In this document: one piece after another, positions 1 to 8,426 of the stretch
Layout of the letters: each line of letters begins with the position of its first letter
How positions within the stretch are numbered: the first letter of the stretch is position 1
Source: Coprobacter tertius
GTDB taxonomy: Bacteria > Bacteroidota > Bacteroidia > Bacteroidales > Coprobacteraceae
DNA: 64,000 bases
NCBI RefSeq assembly: GCF_024330105.1
Contig: NZ_JANDHW010000013.1
Coordinates: forward strand, 18,029-82,028
Reading direction: 5' to 3'
Notes under the pieces: model-generated
What the model was told of the DNA's origin: nothing
The model's database searches: none
Seen by the model: only the letters and a program-made list of their open reading frames with translations
Translations under genes and position numbers: made by a program

Positions 1-1786
1 AATGGAAGGCTTACGCACCGAGGACGTGAAACGCATCGAATACCTCGATTTTCCAACCGATCCGCGATTTATGAATAAAGAGCACGTGGTGAATATCGTG
101 GTACAAACTTACGAATACGGCGGTTACACCAAAGCCACGGTAAATGAAAGTTTCCTTGTAGGGCTATCGAGCCAAGTATCTGCGTACTCTAAGTTCTCTT
201 ACAAAAAAATGACCTATGACCTTTACTTCAGCGCAAATAACGTGAATAACCATCACGAGGGAAATTCTACCCAAGGCACCTTTCGACTTCAAGATAACGA
301 GGGGGTGCCTCTCACGATCATACGGGATGAAAAACTCGTGAGTGCTCATTATAAACAAAATTATTACCCTGTAACCTTCCGAGCGGCTTACAGCACCGAT
401 AAAATGCAAATTCTAAACACCGTGGGGTTTAAATTCACCGAAGAACCCGCCAATAACGCCTCGGGGTCTCTTACTTATACTCCCTCCCACGATACCGGTT
501 ATTCTTATAATAAAGATAATTCGTCGCGAAGCTACCTCGGATCCTGGCAAGGGAATTACTACTTTGTATTCCCCCGTAAATACTCCCTGAATATCGAACC
601 TGAATTTAATTATACCCACAACAATTTTCACAGTAGCTTCTCCTCCTCTAACCCCGGTTCGAGCCCCATTTTGAATAAGGCGTCGGAAAACGCCTACGCC
701 TTCAGCACAACCGGAACGGCTCAAAAGCAATTCGCCGACCATCATTCGGTAATTACAATGGTGCGTTTCGGCATTAATGTCAACAGAGTGCATTACCCCG
801 GCCAGGCTTCTTCTACGGAAAATTTCCACCATGAATATGCCGGAGGATGCATCGGATATAATTTTACCAACGAAAAGATTAACGGTTTCATCTACGGCGG
901 AGGCATTTGGGAGGGTAACGCAATAAATAATGTACGAATAAACAGGGTATTCCCTTTTACCTACCTACAAGCACGATACGCGCCTAATTCTAAAAATTCA
1001 TTGAGTTGTTATTTTATGTATGATACCAATTCGCCGCGAGCGAGTGATAAAAACCCCAAAAAGCTGCAAGAAAACGAATTGATGTATTTTAGCGGAAATC
1101 CCCGCTTAAAAAACGCGCCGCATATGACCTTCAACCTGAGTTATACGTGGATGCCAACGAATGCCCTTTCTACGTTGCTTTACGCACAACATTTCGATAT
1201 GTCCGATCGTTGGGTGACAGCCTATTTCCCCACTGAAAATAACCGAAAAATGTTACGTACCTATATTAACAGCGGAAACTTTTACCAAACACAGGTAGGG
1301 TTATCGCTGACATGTAAACTTTTTGATGATAATCTTCAACTCTCTGCCACACCCGCGCAAATGTTTTACCATAGCACCGGTTATTATAAATATACCCACA
1401 ATCCCTTTATTTTCGATACCTCGGCCACTTATTATCTCAACAGTTTCTTTTTTCAGGCCTATTATGAAATGCAAAAGCGTTTTATATCCACGGATGATTC
1501 GGGAACTTTTCGCAAAGTACCCGACTTTTATCAATTAGTAGCCGGATGGCATAACTCCAACTGGAACGTTAAGCTGACTTTAGCCAATATGTTCCGTAAC
1601 AATTGGAACGCCGGAAGTAATAAACTGAAGTCTCCTTCTTATGATCAACTGATAACCCTTTACGGACATAATTTTCACCAACGCATCAATCTCTCTGTCA
1701 CCTATACCATTGGATACGGTAAGAAAATAAAACAGGGAAACGAAGTGGGCGCCCAAGAAGGCGTTGGATCGGCCATACTGAAATAA
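1..1786 (+). CDS. Outer-membrane beta-barrel protein (TonB-dependent-receptor-like), 5' truncated by window edge
   Basis: The reading frame is open from the first bases to a stop at 1786. The ATG at base 2 is probably internal, because the encoded text begins in the middle of a plug-like segment (VKRIEYLDFPTDPRF, then an NIVVQ-YEYGGYTK stretch) that in this family follows a carboxypeptidase-like domain and an N-terminal plug. The remaining roughly 590 residues alternate aromatic and polar residues as expected for beta-strands (for example SLSCYFMYDTN, FNLSYTWMP, LSVTYTIGYG), as in the outer membrane protein beta-barrel family of Bacteroidota. The likely location is the outer membrane, with uptake or signalling as possible roles; the substrate cannot be told. 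It ends with a polar tail, not a classic terminal aromatic residue. Two ECF sigma genes lie just downstream on the other strand, but no anti-sigma (FecR) gene is seen that would link them functionally. Confidence 0.75.
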   Translation, partial: MEGLRTEDVKRIEYLDFPTDPRFMNKEHVVNIVVQTYEYGGYTKATVNESFLVGLSSQVSAYSKFSYKKMTYDLYFSANNVNNHHEGNSTQGTFRLQDNEGVPLTIIRDEKLVSAHYKQNYYPVTFRAAYSTDKMQILNTVGFKFTEEPANNASGSLTYTPSHDTGYSYNKDNSSRSYLGSWQGNYYFVFPRKYSLNIEPEFNYTHNNFHSSFSSSNPGSSPILNKASENAYAFSTTGTAQKQFADHHSVITMVRFGINVNRVHYPGQASSTENFHHEYAGGCIGYNFTNEKINGFIYGGGIWEGNAINNVRINRVFPFTYLQARYAPNSKNSLSCYFMYDTNSPRASDKNPKKLQENELMYFSGNPRLKNAPHMTFNLSYTWMPTNALSTLLYAQHFDMSDRWVTAYFPTENNRKMLRTYINSGNFYQTQVGLSLTCKLFDDNLQLSATPAQMFYHSTGYYKYTHNPFIFDTSATYYLNSFFFQAYYEMQKRFISTDDSGTFRKVPDFYQLVAGWHNSNWNVKLTLANMFRNNWNAGSNKLKSPSYDQLITLYGHNFHQRINLSVTYTIGYGKKIKQGNEVGAQEGVGSAILK

Positions 1787-1857
1787 ATATCGATCAAAAA
1801 CAAAATTCACTTACATTCAAAGAATATAATATATCTATTCTCAATATAGCGATTATT

Positions 1858-2376
1858 TCACAAACAAGAACAACATAAAACAATTGCAATGCAATATTTC
1901 TTCCACCCGAAAACTTTACATATTTTTCTCCTTAAATTACGAATACGACTTTTCGCTGTATTTACCGGGATTCCCAGTTTTGTTGCAATTACTTTCATCT
2001 TTTCCCGTTTCATCATGAACCCGATCAATACCTTCTCCCCTTCGGAAAGTTTATTTATTACCCGATTTACTTCCTCGATATCGGGATAAGGTATGTTATC
2101 GGCACAGTCTTCCCTATCGGGAAACTCATCGGTATATATAAGAAACTGTTTACTTTCTTTTCTGAGATTATCTTTAAATTTATTATCCATAATACGGCAA
2201 GCCCAACCGAAAAAGTTTTTATCTTCCCGATACAACTTTCTATTCTTCCATATCTTAATATTGGCATCCGACAACAAATCCTCGGCTTTATGTTTGTTAC
2301 CCGTACAAAAATAAGCATGTGTGAATAGACGCTCCTGAATTTTTATCAGTTTCCCTTCCAAATCCGAGTCTTTCAT
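1858..2376 (-). CDS. ECF-type RNA polymerase sigma factor (paralogue 1)
   Basis: This is a 172-residue sigma-70-family protein. Residues about 10-75 look like sigma region 2 (AYFCTGNKHKAEDLLSDANI, then a FFGWACRIMDNKFKD stretch matching the F-W-AxxIxxN-xxD pattern). Residues about 105-155 look like region 4 with a helix-turn-helix (VIATKLGIPVNTAKSRIRNL). The length fits ECF factors. The C-terminus is odd: after KVFGWKKY it ends in a short cysteine-rich hydrophobic tail (CIAIVLCCSCL). No anti-sigma or FecR-like gene is adjacent. The next gene upstream in the same direction encodes a clear paralogue sharing the LSE...GFMM pattern before region 4. It should redirect RNA polymerase to a specific promoter set; its signal and regulon are unknown. 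Confidence 0.88.
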   Translation of the reverse strand: MKDSDLEGKLIKIQERLFTHAYFCTGNKHKAEDLLSDANIKIWKNRKLYREDKNFFGWACRIMDNKFKDNLRKESKQFLIYTDEFPDREDCADNIPYPDIEEVNRVINKLSEGEKVLIGFMMKREKMKVIATKLGIPVNTAKSRIRNLRRKICKVFGWKKYCIAIVLCCSCL

Positions 2377-2558
2377 GTTTTTATGATATTTTGCCCTTAA
2401 CTCCGTTTGTAGAAAAAAGTTTCAATTTGCACTTTAATATTTATTCTATTTTAACACTTTATTAAATCTATCTCTATTCTTACAGAATAATACCTCTTCC
2501 TCATCGCCATTTTAATACAAAGCCTCAAAATGCAGGGGAAAAAACGATAAGACATTTT

Positions 2559-3044
2559 TTATTTACCGAACCATTTACGCAGATAATACAATTTTGTTCT
2601 TACATAAAACGATCTGCTTTTAACGGTTCCTACCGGAATACTCATGAGTTGCGCCACCTCTTTATGTTTCACTTTCATCATCATAAAACCCAACATCTCA
2701 CGATCACTTTCACTCAACATTCCGATTGCTTTCCTAATCGTTTCCATATCTACCTCATGACCGATATGGGCATCGAAGGAAATATCGGCCGTTTTGTCTA
2801 AAGGCTCGGTGGGTAAACGTTTTTCTTTTTCATACAAGTCATTATGAAGATTAAACATTACAGTACAGCACCATCCTGAGAAATTCTCATTTCTTATATA
2901 GCAATCCTCTTTCATCAGTATTTTCAGGTTTGTTTCCTGTCTGAGCTCTTTTGCTTTTTCGAGATTATGCGTAAGGAATAAGGCATAAGCCAATAAACGA
3001 GCTTGCAATTTGACAAGCTCGTCACGAAGATTGAAGTTTTCCAT
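2559..3044 (-). CDS. ECF-type RNA polymerase sigma factor (paralogue 2)
   Basis: This 161-residue protein has the same two-domain plan as the neighbouring sigma gene. Region 2 covers about residues 10-80 (NLEKAKELRQETNLKIL, then NFSGWCCTVMFNLHND). Region 4 covers about 105-155 with a helix-turn-helix (KEVAQLMSIPVGTVKSRSF). It shares the MLSE-x-GFMMMK pattern with the downstream paralogue, which points to an old tandem duplication. About 180 bases of AT-rich DNA separate the two genes, so co-transcription is possible but not shown. No anti-sigma factor is encoded nearby. The family assignment is solid; the activating signal and targets cannot be inferred. Confidence 0.88.
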   Translation of the reverse strand: MENFNLRDELVKLQARLLAYALFLTHNLEKAKELRQETNLKILMKEDCYIRNENFSGWCCTVMFNLHNDLYEKEKRLPTEPLDKTADISFDAHIGHEVDMETIRKAIGMLSESDREMLGFMMMKVKHKEVAQLMSIPVGTVKSRSFYVRTKLYYLRKWFGK

Positions 3045-3432
3045 GTAATAAGATTAATGTGAGAAAACAGGTATTATCACAGTAAACTCCAGTATTCATG
3101 GAAAGTTTCAGTTAACAAACAACATTTTCAATTATTTTAACGTAAAATCCAGGGTGAGACGTTATAATTACTGGAATTCTGGGTAAGCACCTTTACTTCA
3201 TATTTTATAAATAAATAAAATAAGTAAAGTTACCAAATAATAAAAAGTGCAAGTAAAATTTCATCTGAAATGGCGTATTTTTATTATTTTATATCTTTAC
3301 TTCGCTCGTGAAGGTAGAAAAAATTATATGGAAGATTATAATAAGGTATTATTTTTATTCATTCCAACAAAAAAGAGACAACAAAAAAGGGGTATATTTG
3401 TTATCCCTTAAAATCTCATAATAGTTCGGCCA
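3045..3432. other. Divergent intergenic region between sigma gene and rhodanese gene
   Basis: This is an AT-rich stretch of about 390 bases without a convincing gene. A TATATTTG at 3393-3400 fits the Bacteroidota -7 element and could serve the downstream rhodanese gene, giving a leader of roughly 25-30 bases, but I see no good TTTG at the -33 position. A second weak match, TATCTTTA, lies near 3291. A 26-codon frame beginning at 3330 has no credible features. Confidence 0.4.
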
Positions 3433-3810
3433 ATGTTGAAAAATAAAATTTTTTACCTTATATCGATCTTAAACATCCTTTTCGGCTGTACGGCCGGTCC
3501 CAATGTAAATACGATTCCTGTAAAGGATTTTCAGAAACTGATACAAGAGAAAAATGTGCAATTGATAGACGTACGTACTCCCGAAGAATATAGTGCAGGA
3601 CATATTCAAGGAGCCAAAAATATAGATATAAAAAGTCCCGACTTTGAAGAACAGATAAAAAAACTCGATAAAAAGAAACCTGTTGCACTATATTGCCGCA
3701 GTGGACGACGTAGTCTCGATGCTGCCGGACGTATACAAAAATTAGGATTCAATGAAATATATAATCTCGAGAAAGGATTTGAAAACTGGGAAGAAAAAAT
3801 CGATAAATAA
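3433..3810 (+). CDS. Rhodanese-domain lipoprotein
   Basis: The 125-residue product has a hydrophobic N-terminus ending in a lipobox (ILFGC, lipidated Cys at residue 19), so it should be anchored on the periplasmic side of an envelope membrane. One rhodanese domain fills the rest: IDVRTPEEYSAGHIQGAKNI marks the N-terminal half and CRSGRRS the active-site loop with Cys88 as the sulfur-accepting residue. Single-domain rhodaneses carry persulfide or handle sulfane sulfur; the donor and acceptor are not predictable here. It is a single-gene unit between a divergent sigma gene and the convergent nqr operon, ended by the hairpin at 3841-3890. The family call is secure; a specific enzymatic role is not. 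Confidence 0.9.
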   Translation: MLKNKIFYLISILNILFGCTAGPNVNTIPVKDFQKLIQEKNVQLIDVRTPEEYSAGHIQGAKNIDIKSPDFEEQIKKLDKKKPVALYCRSGRRSLDAAGRIQKLGFNEIYNLEKGFENWEEKIDK

Positions 3811-3840
3811 AAACTTAATTCCTTCCGATTCCAAGAGAAA

Positions 3841-3890
3841 TATAAAACGACGCGTTCTGCGAAAATTTTTGCAGAACGCGTCGTTTTATA
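3841..3890. terminator. Bidirectional intrinsic terminator, 20-bp perfect stem
   Basis: Bases 3841-3860 are the exact reverse complement of 3871-3890, with a 10-base A/T-rich loop. The stem core is GC-rich (cgacgcgttctgc) and its outer ends are A-runs and T-runs on both strands, so it can end transcription of the rhodanese gene (+) and of nqrF (-). Confidence 0.9.
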
Positions 3891-3901
3891 CAGATCGGAA
3901 A

Positions 3902-5167
3902 TCAAGCTCCGAAATCATCATACATCAACATTTCACGAGGAACTCCCAAATCCCACAACATTTTTTTCACGGCATTAGCCATCGGGCCGGGACCGCACAT
4001 GTAGTATTCGATATCCTCAGGAGCATCATGATCTTTAAGATAATTATCATATATTACTTGATGAATAAAGCCTGTATATCCCGTCCAGTTATCCTCAGGC
4101 TGAGGATCGGACAAAGCGATATGGAATGAAAAATTAGGGAATTCCCGTTCTATTGCCCTGAAGTCTTCTTCATAGAAGATCTCCCTACGCGAACGGGCGC
4201 CATACCAATACGAAATCTTTCGATCGGTTGTTTTTAATGTACGGAATAAATGCAATAAATGAGACCGTAAAGGAGCCATACCGGCACCGCCACCAATATA
4301 AAGCATTTCACGTTTGGTATCGAGAATATGGAATTCTCCGTAAGGACCCGATACCGTAACCTTATCACCCGGTTTGCGAGAGAAAATATACGAAGAACAA
4401 ATACCCGGCTTTATACCGGCCGCCCATGTTCCGGTATTACGGTCGAAAGGAGGAGTGGCAATACGGATATTTAACATAACGACATTTCCTTCTGCCGGAT
4501 AATTAGCCATAGAATAAGCACGGTATGTTTCTTCATCATTTTTACAAACCAGTCCCCAAAGTTTGAATTTATCCCATTCATCACGGAATTTCTCTTCGAC
4601 CTCCATATCGGAAAACTTAATATCATACTTAGGAACATCAATCTGTATATAGCTTCCGGGTTTAAAGTTAAGAACCTCTCCTTCAGGTAATCGAACAACA
4701 AATTCTTTGATAAAAGAAGCTACATTATGATTAGAAACCACTTCACATTCCCACTTCTTAATACCGAGTACCTCTTGTGGTATCTGTACCTTAAGGTCGT
4801 TTTTTACTTTTACCTGGCAAGCCAAACGATAATGGTCGTGTATTTGTTTTCGGGTAAAAAACCCAGTTTCAGTAGGGAGTATTTCGCCACCGCCTTCAAG
4901 TACCTGACAACGGCACATACCACAACTACCCTGACCGCCACAAGCTGAAGGAAGAAAAATTTTATTATTGCCTAAAGCCGAAAGTAATGTCGTTCCGGCA
5001 CCGGTAACAACTTCTTTCTCCCCATCGTTAATATCGATTGTAAGTTCTCCCGAAGGAGTAAGTTTATTTTTTGCAAATAACAAAATGCCGACCAAAAGCA
5101 GAATGAGGATAAGAAAAATTACCACTGCCACTAAAATCGTCATATTGCCAACCATAAGTAATATCAT
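3902..5167 (-). CDS. nqrF: Na+-translocating NADH:quinone reductase subunit F
   Basis: NqrF is the NADH-oxidising entry subunit of the sodium-pumping NADH:quinone oxidoreductase. The 421-residue product has one N-terminal membrane helix (about residues 10-32), then a 2Fe-2S ferredoxin domain with Cys76, Cys82 and Cys85 in the C-G-G-Q-G-S-C-G-M-C loop plus Cys117, then a ferredoxin-reductase-type FAD domain (RAYSMANYP near residue 217) and an NADH domain (IGGGAGMAPLRS, and CGPGPM near the end). All cofactor-binding motifs are present. It is the last gene of nqrABCDEF and ends at the shared terminator. A second Met at residue 9 is an alternative start. Confidence 0.97.
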   Translation of the reverse strand: MILLMVGNMTILVAVVIFLILILLLVGILLFAKNKLTPSGELTIDINDGEKEVVTGAGTTLLSALGNNKIFLPSACGGQGSCGMCRCQVLEGGGEILPTETGFFTRKQIHDHYRLACQVKVKNDLKVQIPQEVLGIKKWECEVVSNHNVASFIKEFVVRLPEGEVLNFKPGSYIQIDVPKYDIKFSDMEVEEKFRDEWDKFKLWGLVCKNDEETYRAYSMANYPAEGNVVMLNIRIATPPFDRNTGTWAAGIKPGICSSYIFSRKPGDKVTVSGPYGEFHILDTKREMLYIGGGAGMAPLRSHLLHLFRTLKTTDRKISYWYGARSRREIFYEEDFRAIEREFPNFSFHIALSDPQPEDNWTGYTGFIHQVIYDNYLKDHDAPEDIEYYMCGPGPMANAVKKMLWDLGVPREMLMYDDFGA

Positions 5168-5197
5168 CGTATCTTTTGTTTAATTATGAATTTCCGA

Positions 5198-5812
5198 TTA
5201 TAATTTGATCCCCAAAAAGCTCATAAAGGCAATACCCATAAGACCTGTTGCTATAAACGTAATACCGATGCCTTTTAACGGTGCCGGCACATTTGAATAC
5301 GCCAATTTTTCGCGTATGGCTGCAATTCCCAAAATAGCAAGAAGCCAACCGATTCCCGAACCGAGTCCATAAACCGTTGCAGCCCCTACCGTAGGGAAAG
5401 CTCTTTGCTGCATAAACAGAGAACCACCCAATATGGCACAGTTAACGGCAATCAGCGGCAGAAAAATTCCAAGCGACGCATACAGCGACGGCGCATACTT
5501 CTCTACCACCATTTCTACCAATTGTACCATCGATGCAATTACAGCGATAAACATAATCAGACTCAGAAAACTCAGATCCACCGTTTTATATTCTTCTCCC
5601 AGCCATTGCAATGCTCCAGGCTTGAGAATATAATTTTCGAGCAGATAATCAACCGGAAGAGTAATCGTAAGAACAAACGTAACGGCGATCCCGAGTCCCA
5701 TCGCAGTCTTTACATTTTTAGATACGGCAAGATAAGAACACATACCTAAAAAGTAGGCGAATATCATATTGTCTATAAAAATAGACTTAATAAACAGATT
5801 CAGATTTTCCAT
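5198..5812 (-). CDS. nqrE: Na+-translocating NADH:quinone reductase subunit E
   Basis: This is a 204-residue integral membrane protein with about six hydrophobic helices, the normal size for NqrE. Typical conserved stretches include [20 protein letters not shown] near the N-terminus and [11 protein letters not shown] in the middle; the two half-repeats each carry a cysteine of the kind that coordinates iron between NqrD and NqrE. It sits between nqrD and nqrF in canonical order, with 25 bases to nqrD. It is part of the sodium- and electron-conducting membrane core. Confidence 0.97.
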   Translation of the reverse strand: MENLNLFIKSIFIDNMIFAYFLGMCSYLAVSKNVKTAMGLGIAVTFVLTITLPVDYLLENYILKPGALQWLGEEYKTVDLSFLSLIMFIAVIASMVQLVEMVVEKYAPSLYASLGIFLPLIAVNCAILGGSLFMQQRAFPTVGAATVYGLGSGIGWLLAILGIAAIREKLAYSNVPAPLKGIGITFIATGLMGIAFMSFLGIKL

Positions 5813-5837
5813 TTTCTACTATTGTTTAGGTGAGTGA

Positions 5838-6461
5838 TTATTTTTCTTGCAAGTCTTTATTGCGGGAACGATGTACCCATATGATACAAGCAACTGTAAT
5901 AAGAGCCATAGGAGGTAATATCATGAGTCCGTTATTTTCGTACCCCCAATCATAAAATGCCTTAGGGATCACTTTATATCCGAACAAAGTTCCCGATCCG
6001 AGCAGTTCGCGAAAAAAAGCGACGATAATCAGAATAAGACCGTAACCGATACCATTGCCTACACCATCGAGAAACGACTCCCAGGGCTTATTTCCGAGAG
6101 CAAAGGCTTCGAGACGTCCCATGAGAATACAGTTTGTAATAATAAGTCCGACAAATACCGACAACTGTTTACTTACATCATAAGCATATGCTTTGAGTAC
6201 CTGATCGACAATAATCACCAACGCAGCTACCACTACCAGTTGTACTATGATACGTATGCTGTTGGGTATTGTATTGCGCAATAAAGAAATAATCACATTG
6301 GCGAATGCCAACACAGCTGTAACCGAAATCGCCATAACAAAAGCAGGTTCCAGTTTTGCCGTAACAGCCAAAGCCGAACAGATTCCCAATATTTGAACAA
6401 TCACCGGGTTATTCTTAGAAAGCGGCCCCAGTAATATTTGTTTATTTTTCTTCGATAACAT
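5838..6461 (-). CDS. nqrD: Na+-translocating NADH:quinone reductase subunit D
   Basis: The 207-residue product has about six membrane helices and is homologous to NqrE. The N-terminus [19 protein letters not shown] and the segments [17 protein letters not shown] and [16 protein letters not shown] are characteristic of NqrD; the Cys in each of the last two segments fits the iron site shared with NqrE. It lies 15 bases downstream of nqrC, consistent with one transcript. A lysine-rich C-terminus ([10 protein letters not shown]) is probably cytoplasmic. Confidence 0.97.
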   Translation of the reverse strand: MLSKKNKQILLGPLSKNNPVIVQILGICSALAVTAKLEPAFVMAISVTAVLAFANVIISLLRNTIPNSIRIIVQLVVVAALVIIVDQVLKAYAYDVSKQLSVFVGLIITNCILMGRLEAFALGNKPWESFLDGVGNGIGYGLILIIVAFFRELLGSGTLFGYKVIPKAFYDWGYENNGLMILPPMALITVACIIWVHRSRNKDLQEK

Positions 6462-6476
6462 ATTTTTTTTCTCCGC

Positions 6477-7187
6477 TTATTTTAATGACTTTAAAAAATT
6501 CTGATAGGGAATAATGCAATTTTGCATCATCGTCTGTACACCTTTACTCGTTATAGTACCTCCCGAAATAGCGTCGACATATTCCGCGCCATCTATCGGT
6601 TTCTGACCTTTTTTCTCTACAGCCACCGATTTAAAAGTACCGTCTACAAAGAAATGCTTACCTGCGTATTGGTCCGAAAATTCCGGTTTCTCAATCTCAG
6701 CCCCCAATCCGGGAGTCTCTCCCTGATGAGCAAAATAGGCTCCATAAATAGTATTACCGTCGGTATCTACCGAAACATATCCCCAAATCGGCCCCCATAA
6801 ACCAGCTCCGTACATCGGCAGGATATATTTTTCGGAACCATCTTCAAGACGGCAAACAAATACGGGTAATTCCCGCTTGTCGTCAGCGATTTTGCTCTGA
6901 ACAGCGACATCAACAGTAAAAGCATCTTTCCCTTCGAGTTTATTACCGGCTTCATCGATAACATAACTATCGACAATATATTTTTTATATAACTCCTGAG
7001 CATTTTCTGCATTGGCAGAAATTTTTACCGAACTCAGTATCTGAGTCATTTTATCGATCTCTACATTTTTTTGCTGTTTGGGCTTCAGTTGTAAAGCCGT
7101 AAAAGCTAATACTGCGGCAACAACAATTACCATTACCGAAGCATAAACGATGGTATATATATTATTCTGTTTGTTCATGATCATCAA
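6477..7187 (-). CDS. nqrC: Na+-translocating NADH:quinone reductase subunit C (covalent FMN)
   Basis: The product has 236 residues with one N-terminal membrane helix (about 12-32) and a periplasmic FMN-binding domain. The flavinylation motif S-G-G-T-I-T-S is present, with Thr211 as the predicted residue that carries FMN through a phosphoester bond. G-A-G-L-W-G-P-I-W-G is another family signature. It starts 3 bases after nqrB. The start could be Met4. Attachment of FMN needs an ApbE-type flavin transferase, which is not in this window. Confidence 0.97.
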   Translation of the reverse strand: MMIMNKQNNIYTIVYASVMVIVVAAVLAFTALQLKPKQQKNVEIDKMTQILSSVKISANAENAQELYKKYIVDSYVIDEAGNKLEGKDAFTVDVAVQSKIADDKRELPVFVCRLEDGSEKYILPMYGAGLWGPIWGYVSVDTDGNTIYGAYFAHQGETPGLGAEIEKPEFSDQYAGKHFFVDGTFKSVAVEKKGQKPIDGAEYVDAISGGTITSKGVQTMMQNCIIPYQNFLKSLK

Positions 7188-7190
7188 TGT

Positions 7191-8399
7191 TTATGCGTTA
7201 ATCTTAGCTCGTTTCAAACGTTTTTTCATATTAGCTTCCACCACGAAATAATCGATCAGCGGAGCAAATACATTCATCAGCAATACAGCCAGCATAGCGC
7301 CTTCGGGATATCCGTTGTTATATATACGTATAATAATCGCTACTACACCGATAAGAAAACCATAAATATATTTCCCTAATGTCGTACGCGCGCCCGTTAC
7401 CGGATCGGTTGCCATAAACACGGCAGCAAATGCAAACCCACCCAGACATACCTGGTCAAATGGAGTCAATTGCGAAGCCGGATATATAGGTGAACTGAAA
7501 ACATTAGCTATCCATCCCATAAATAAACCGCCAGCAAAAACCGACAACATGATACGCCAGCTTGCAATACGAGTTACAAGTAGTATAATTGCACCAATAA
7601 GAATTGCCAAAGTCGAAGTCTCACCGATAGACCCCGGTATAAATCCTAAAAATGAGTCGAGAGTAGAAATCGGATGACCGAGAATGTCGGTAAGTTGCAC
7701 AGGCATACCGGCAGGAGTAGTCGCAACTTGTCCCAGCGGCGTTGCTCCCGAGAACCCTTCCACAACCTTGCCGGCACCCAATCCGAATGTATCTGAAACA
7801 CGTACAAAAACCCCGTCACCCGACATTTTTGAAGGATAAGCAAAAAACAAAAAAGCACGAGTAATCAGTGCGACATTAAATACATTCATACCCGTTCCAC
7901 CGAATACTTCTTTCGCAAATATTACAGCAAAAGCAGTAGCAACGGCAATCATCCACAAAGGAGTATCTACCGGCACGATCATCGGTATAAGAATTCCCGA
8001 AACAAGGAATCCTTCTTGTATCTCATGCCCCCGCATCTGAGCGACAGTAAATTCGATTCCTAAACCGACCGCATATGATACGACAATCTGAGGCAGAACA
8101 GCAAGAAAACCGAAAAGAAAGGTCATCCAAAAACCAGCGTCTTGGCCAATCGCCAAATAATGCTGATAACCTACATTATACATCCCGAACAATAAGGCCG
8201 GGAGTAATGCGACGATCACGACCGACATCGTACGTTTCGTATCGATGCTATCGTGAATATGTGTACCCGATTTCGAGGTGGTATTAGGCACAAACAAGAA
8301 TGTTTCGAATCCTTCGAATACCGATTGAAACTTCTCGAATCTGCCGCCCGGTTCGAAATTGGGTTTTATTTTATCGATATAATTTCTTAACGCTTTCAA
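7191..8399 (-). CDS. nqrB: Na+-translocating NADH:quinone reductase subunit B (covalent FMN)
   Basis: The 402-residue multispanning subunit carries FMN and riboflavin. The conserved S-G-A-T motif occurs in GFSGATPLGQ, making Thr220 the predicted FMN-bearing residue. A long N-terminal cytosolic stretch with TKSGTHIHDSIDTKRTMS precedes about ten membrane helices, as in other NqrB proteins. It is separated from nqrA by about 27 bases and followed almost immediately by nqrC. Full length, no anomaly. Confidence 0.97.
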   Translation of the reverse strand: MKALRNYIDKIKPNFEPGGRFEKFQSVFEGFETFLFVPNTTSKSGTHIHDSIDTKRTMSVVIVALLPALLFGMYNVGYQHYLAIGQDAGFWMTFLFGFLAVLPQIVVSYAVGLGIEFTVAQMRGHEIQEGFLVSGILIPMIVPVDTPLWMIAVATAFAVIFAKEVFGGTGMNVFNVALITRAFLFFAYPSKMSGDGVFVRVSDTFGLGAGKVVEGFSGATPLGQVATTPAGMPVQLTDILGHPISTLDSFLGFIPGSIGETSTLAILIGAIILLVTRIASWRIMLSVFAGGLFMGWIANVFSSPIYPASQLTPFDQVCLGGFAFAAVFMATDPVTGARTTLGKYIYGFLIGVVAIIIRIYNNGYPEGAMLAVLLMNVFAPLIDYFVVEANMKKRLKRAKINA

Positions 8400-8426
8400 T
8401 GTATATAATTTTTTAGGGTTAAAATC

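Noticed and set aside
2..4. ATG at base 2 as the true start of the first gene
   Set aside because: The text that follows is the middle of a conserved TonB-receptor-like region with no signal peptide; the gene must begin before the window.
413..832. Minus-strand open frame of 139 codons opposite the outer-membrane protein gene
   Set aside because: It lies wholly inside the plus-strand barrel gene, has no family-like motifs and mirrors its codon pattern. The same reasoning removes the many other open frames antisense to sprA, tamB, the beta-galactosidase gene and nqrA.
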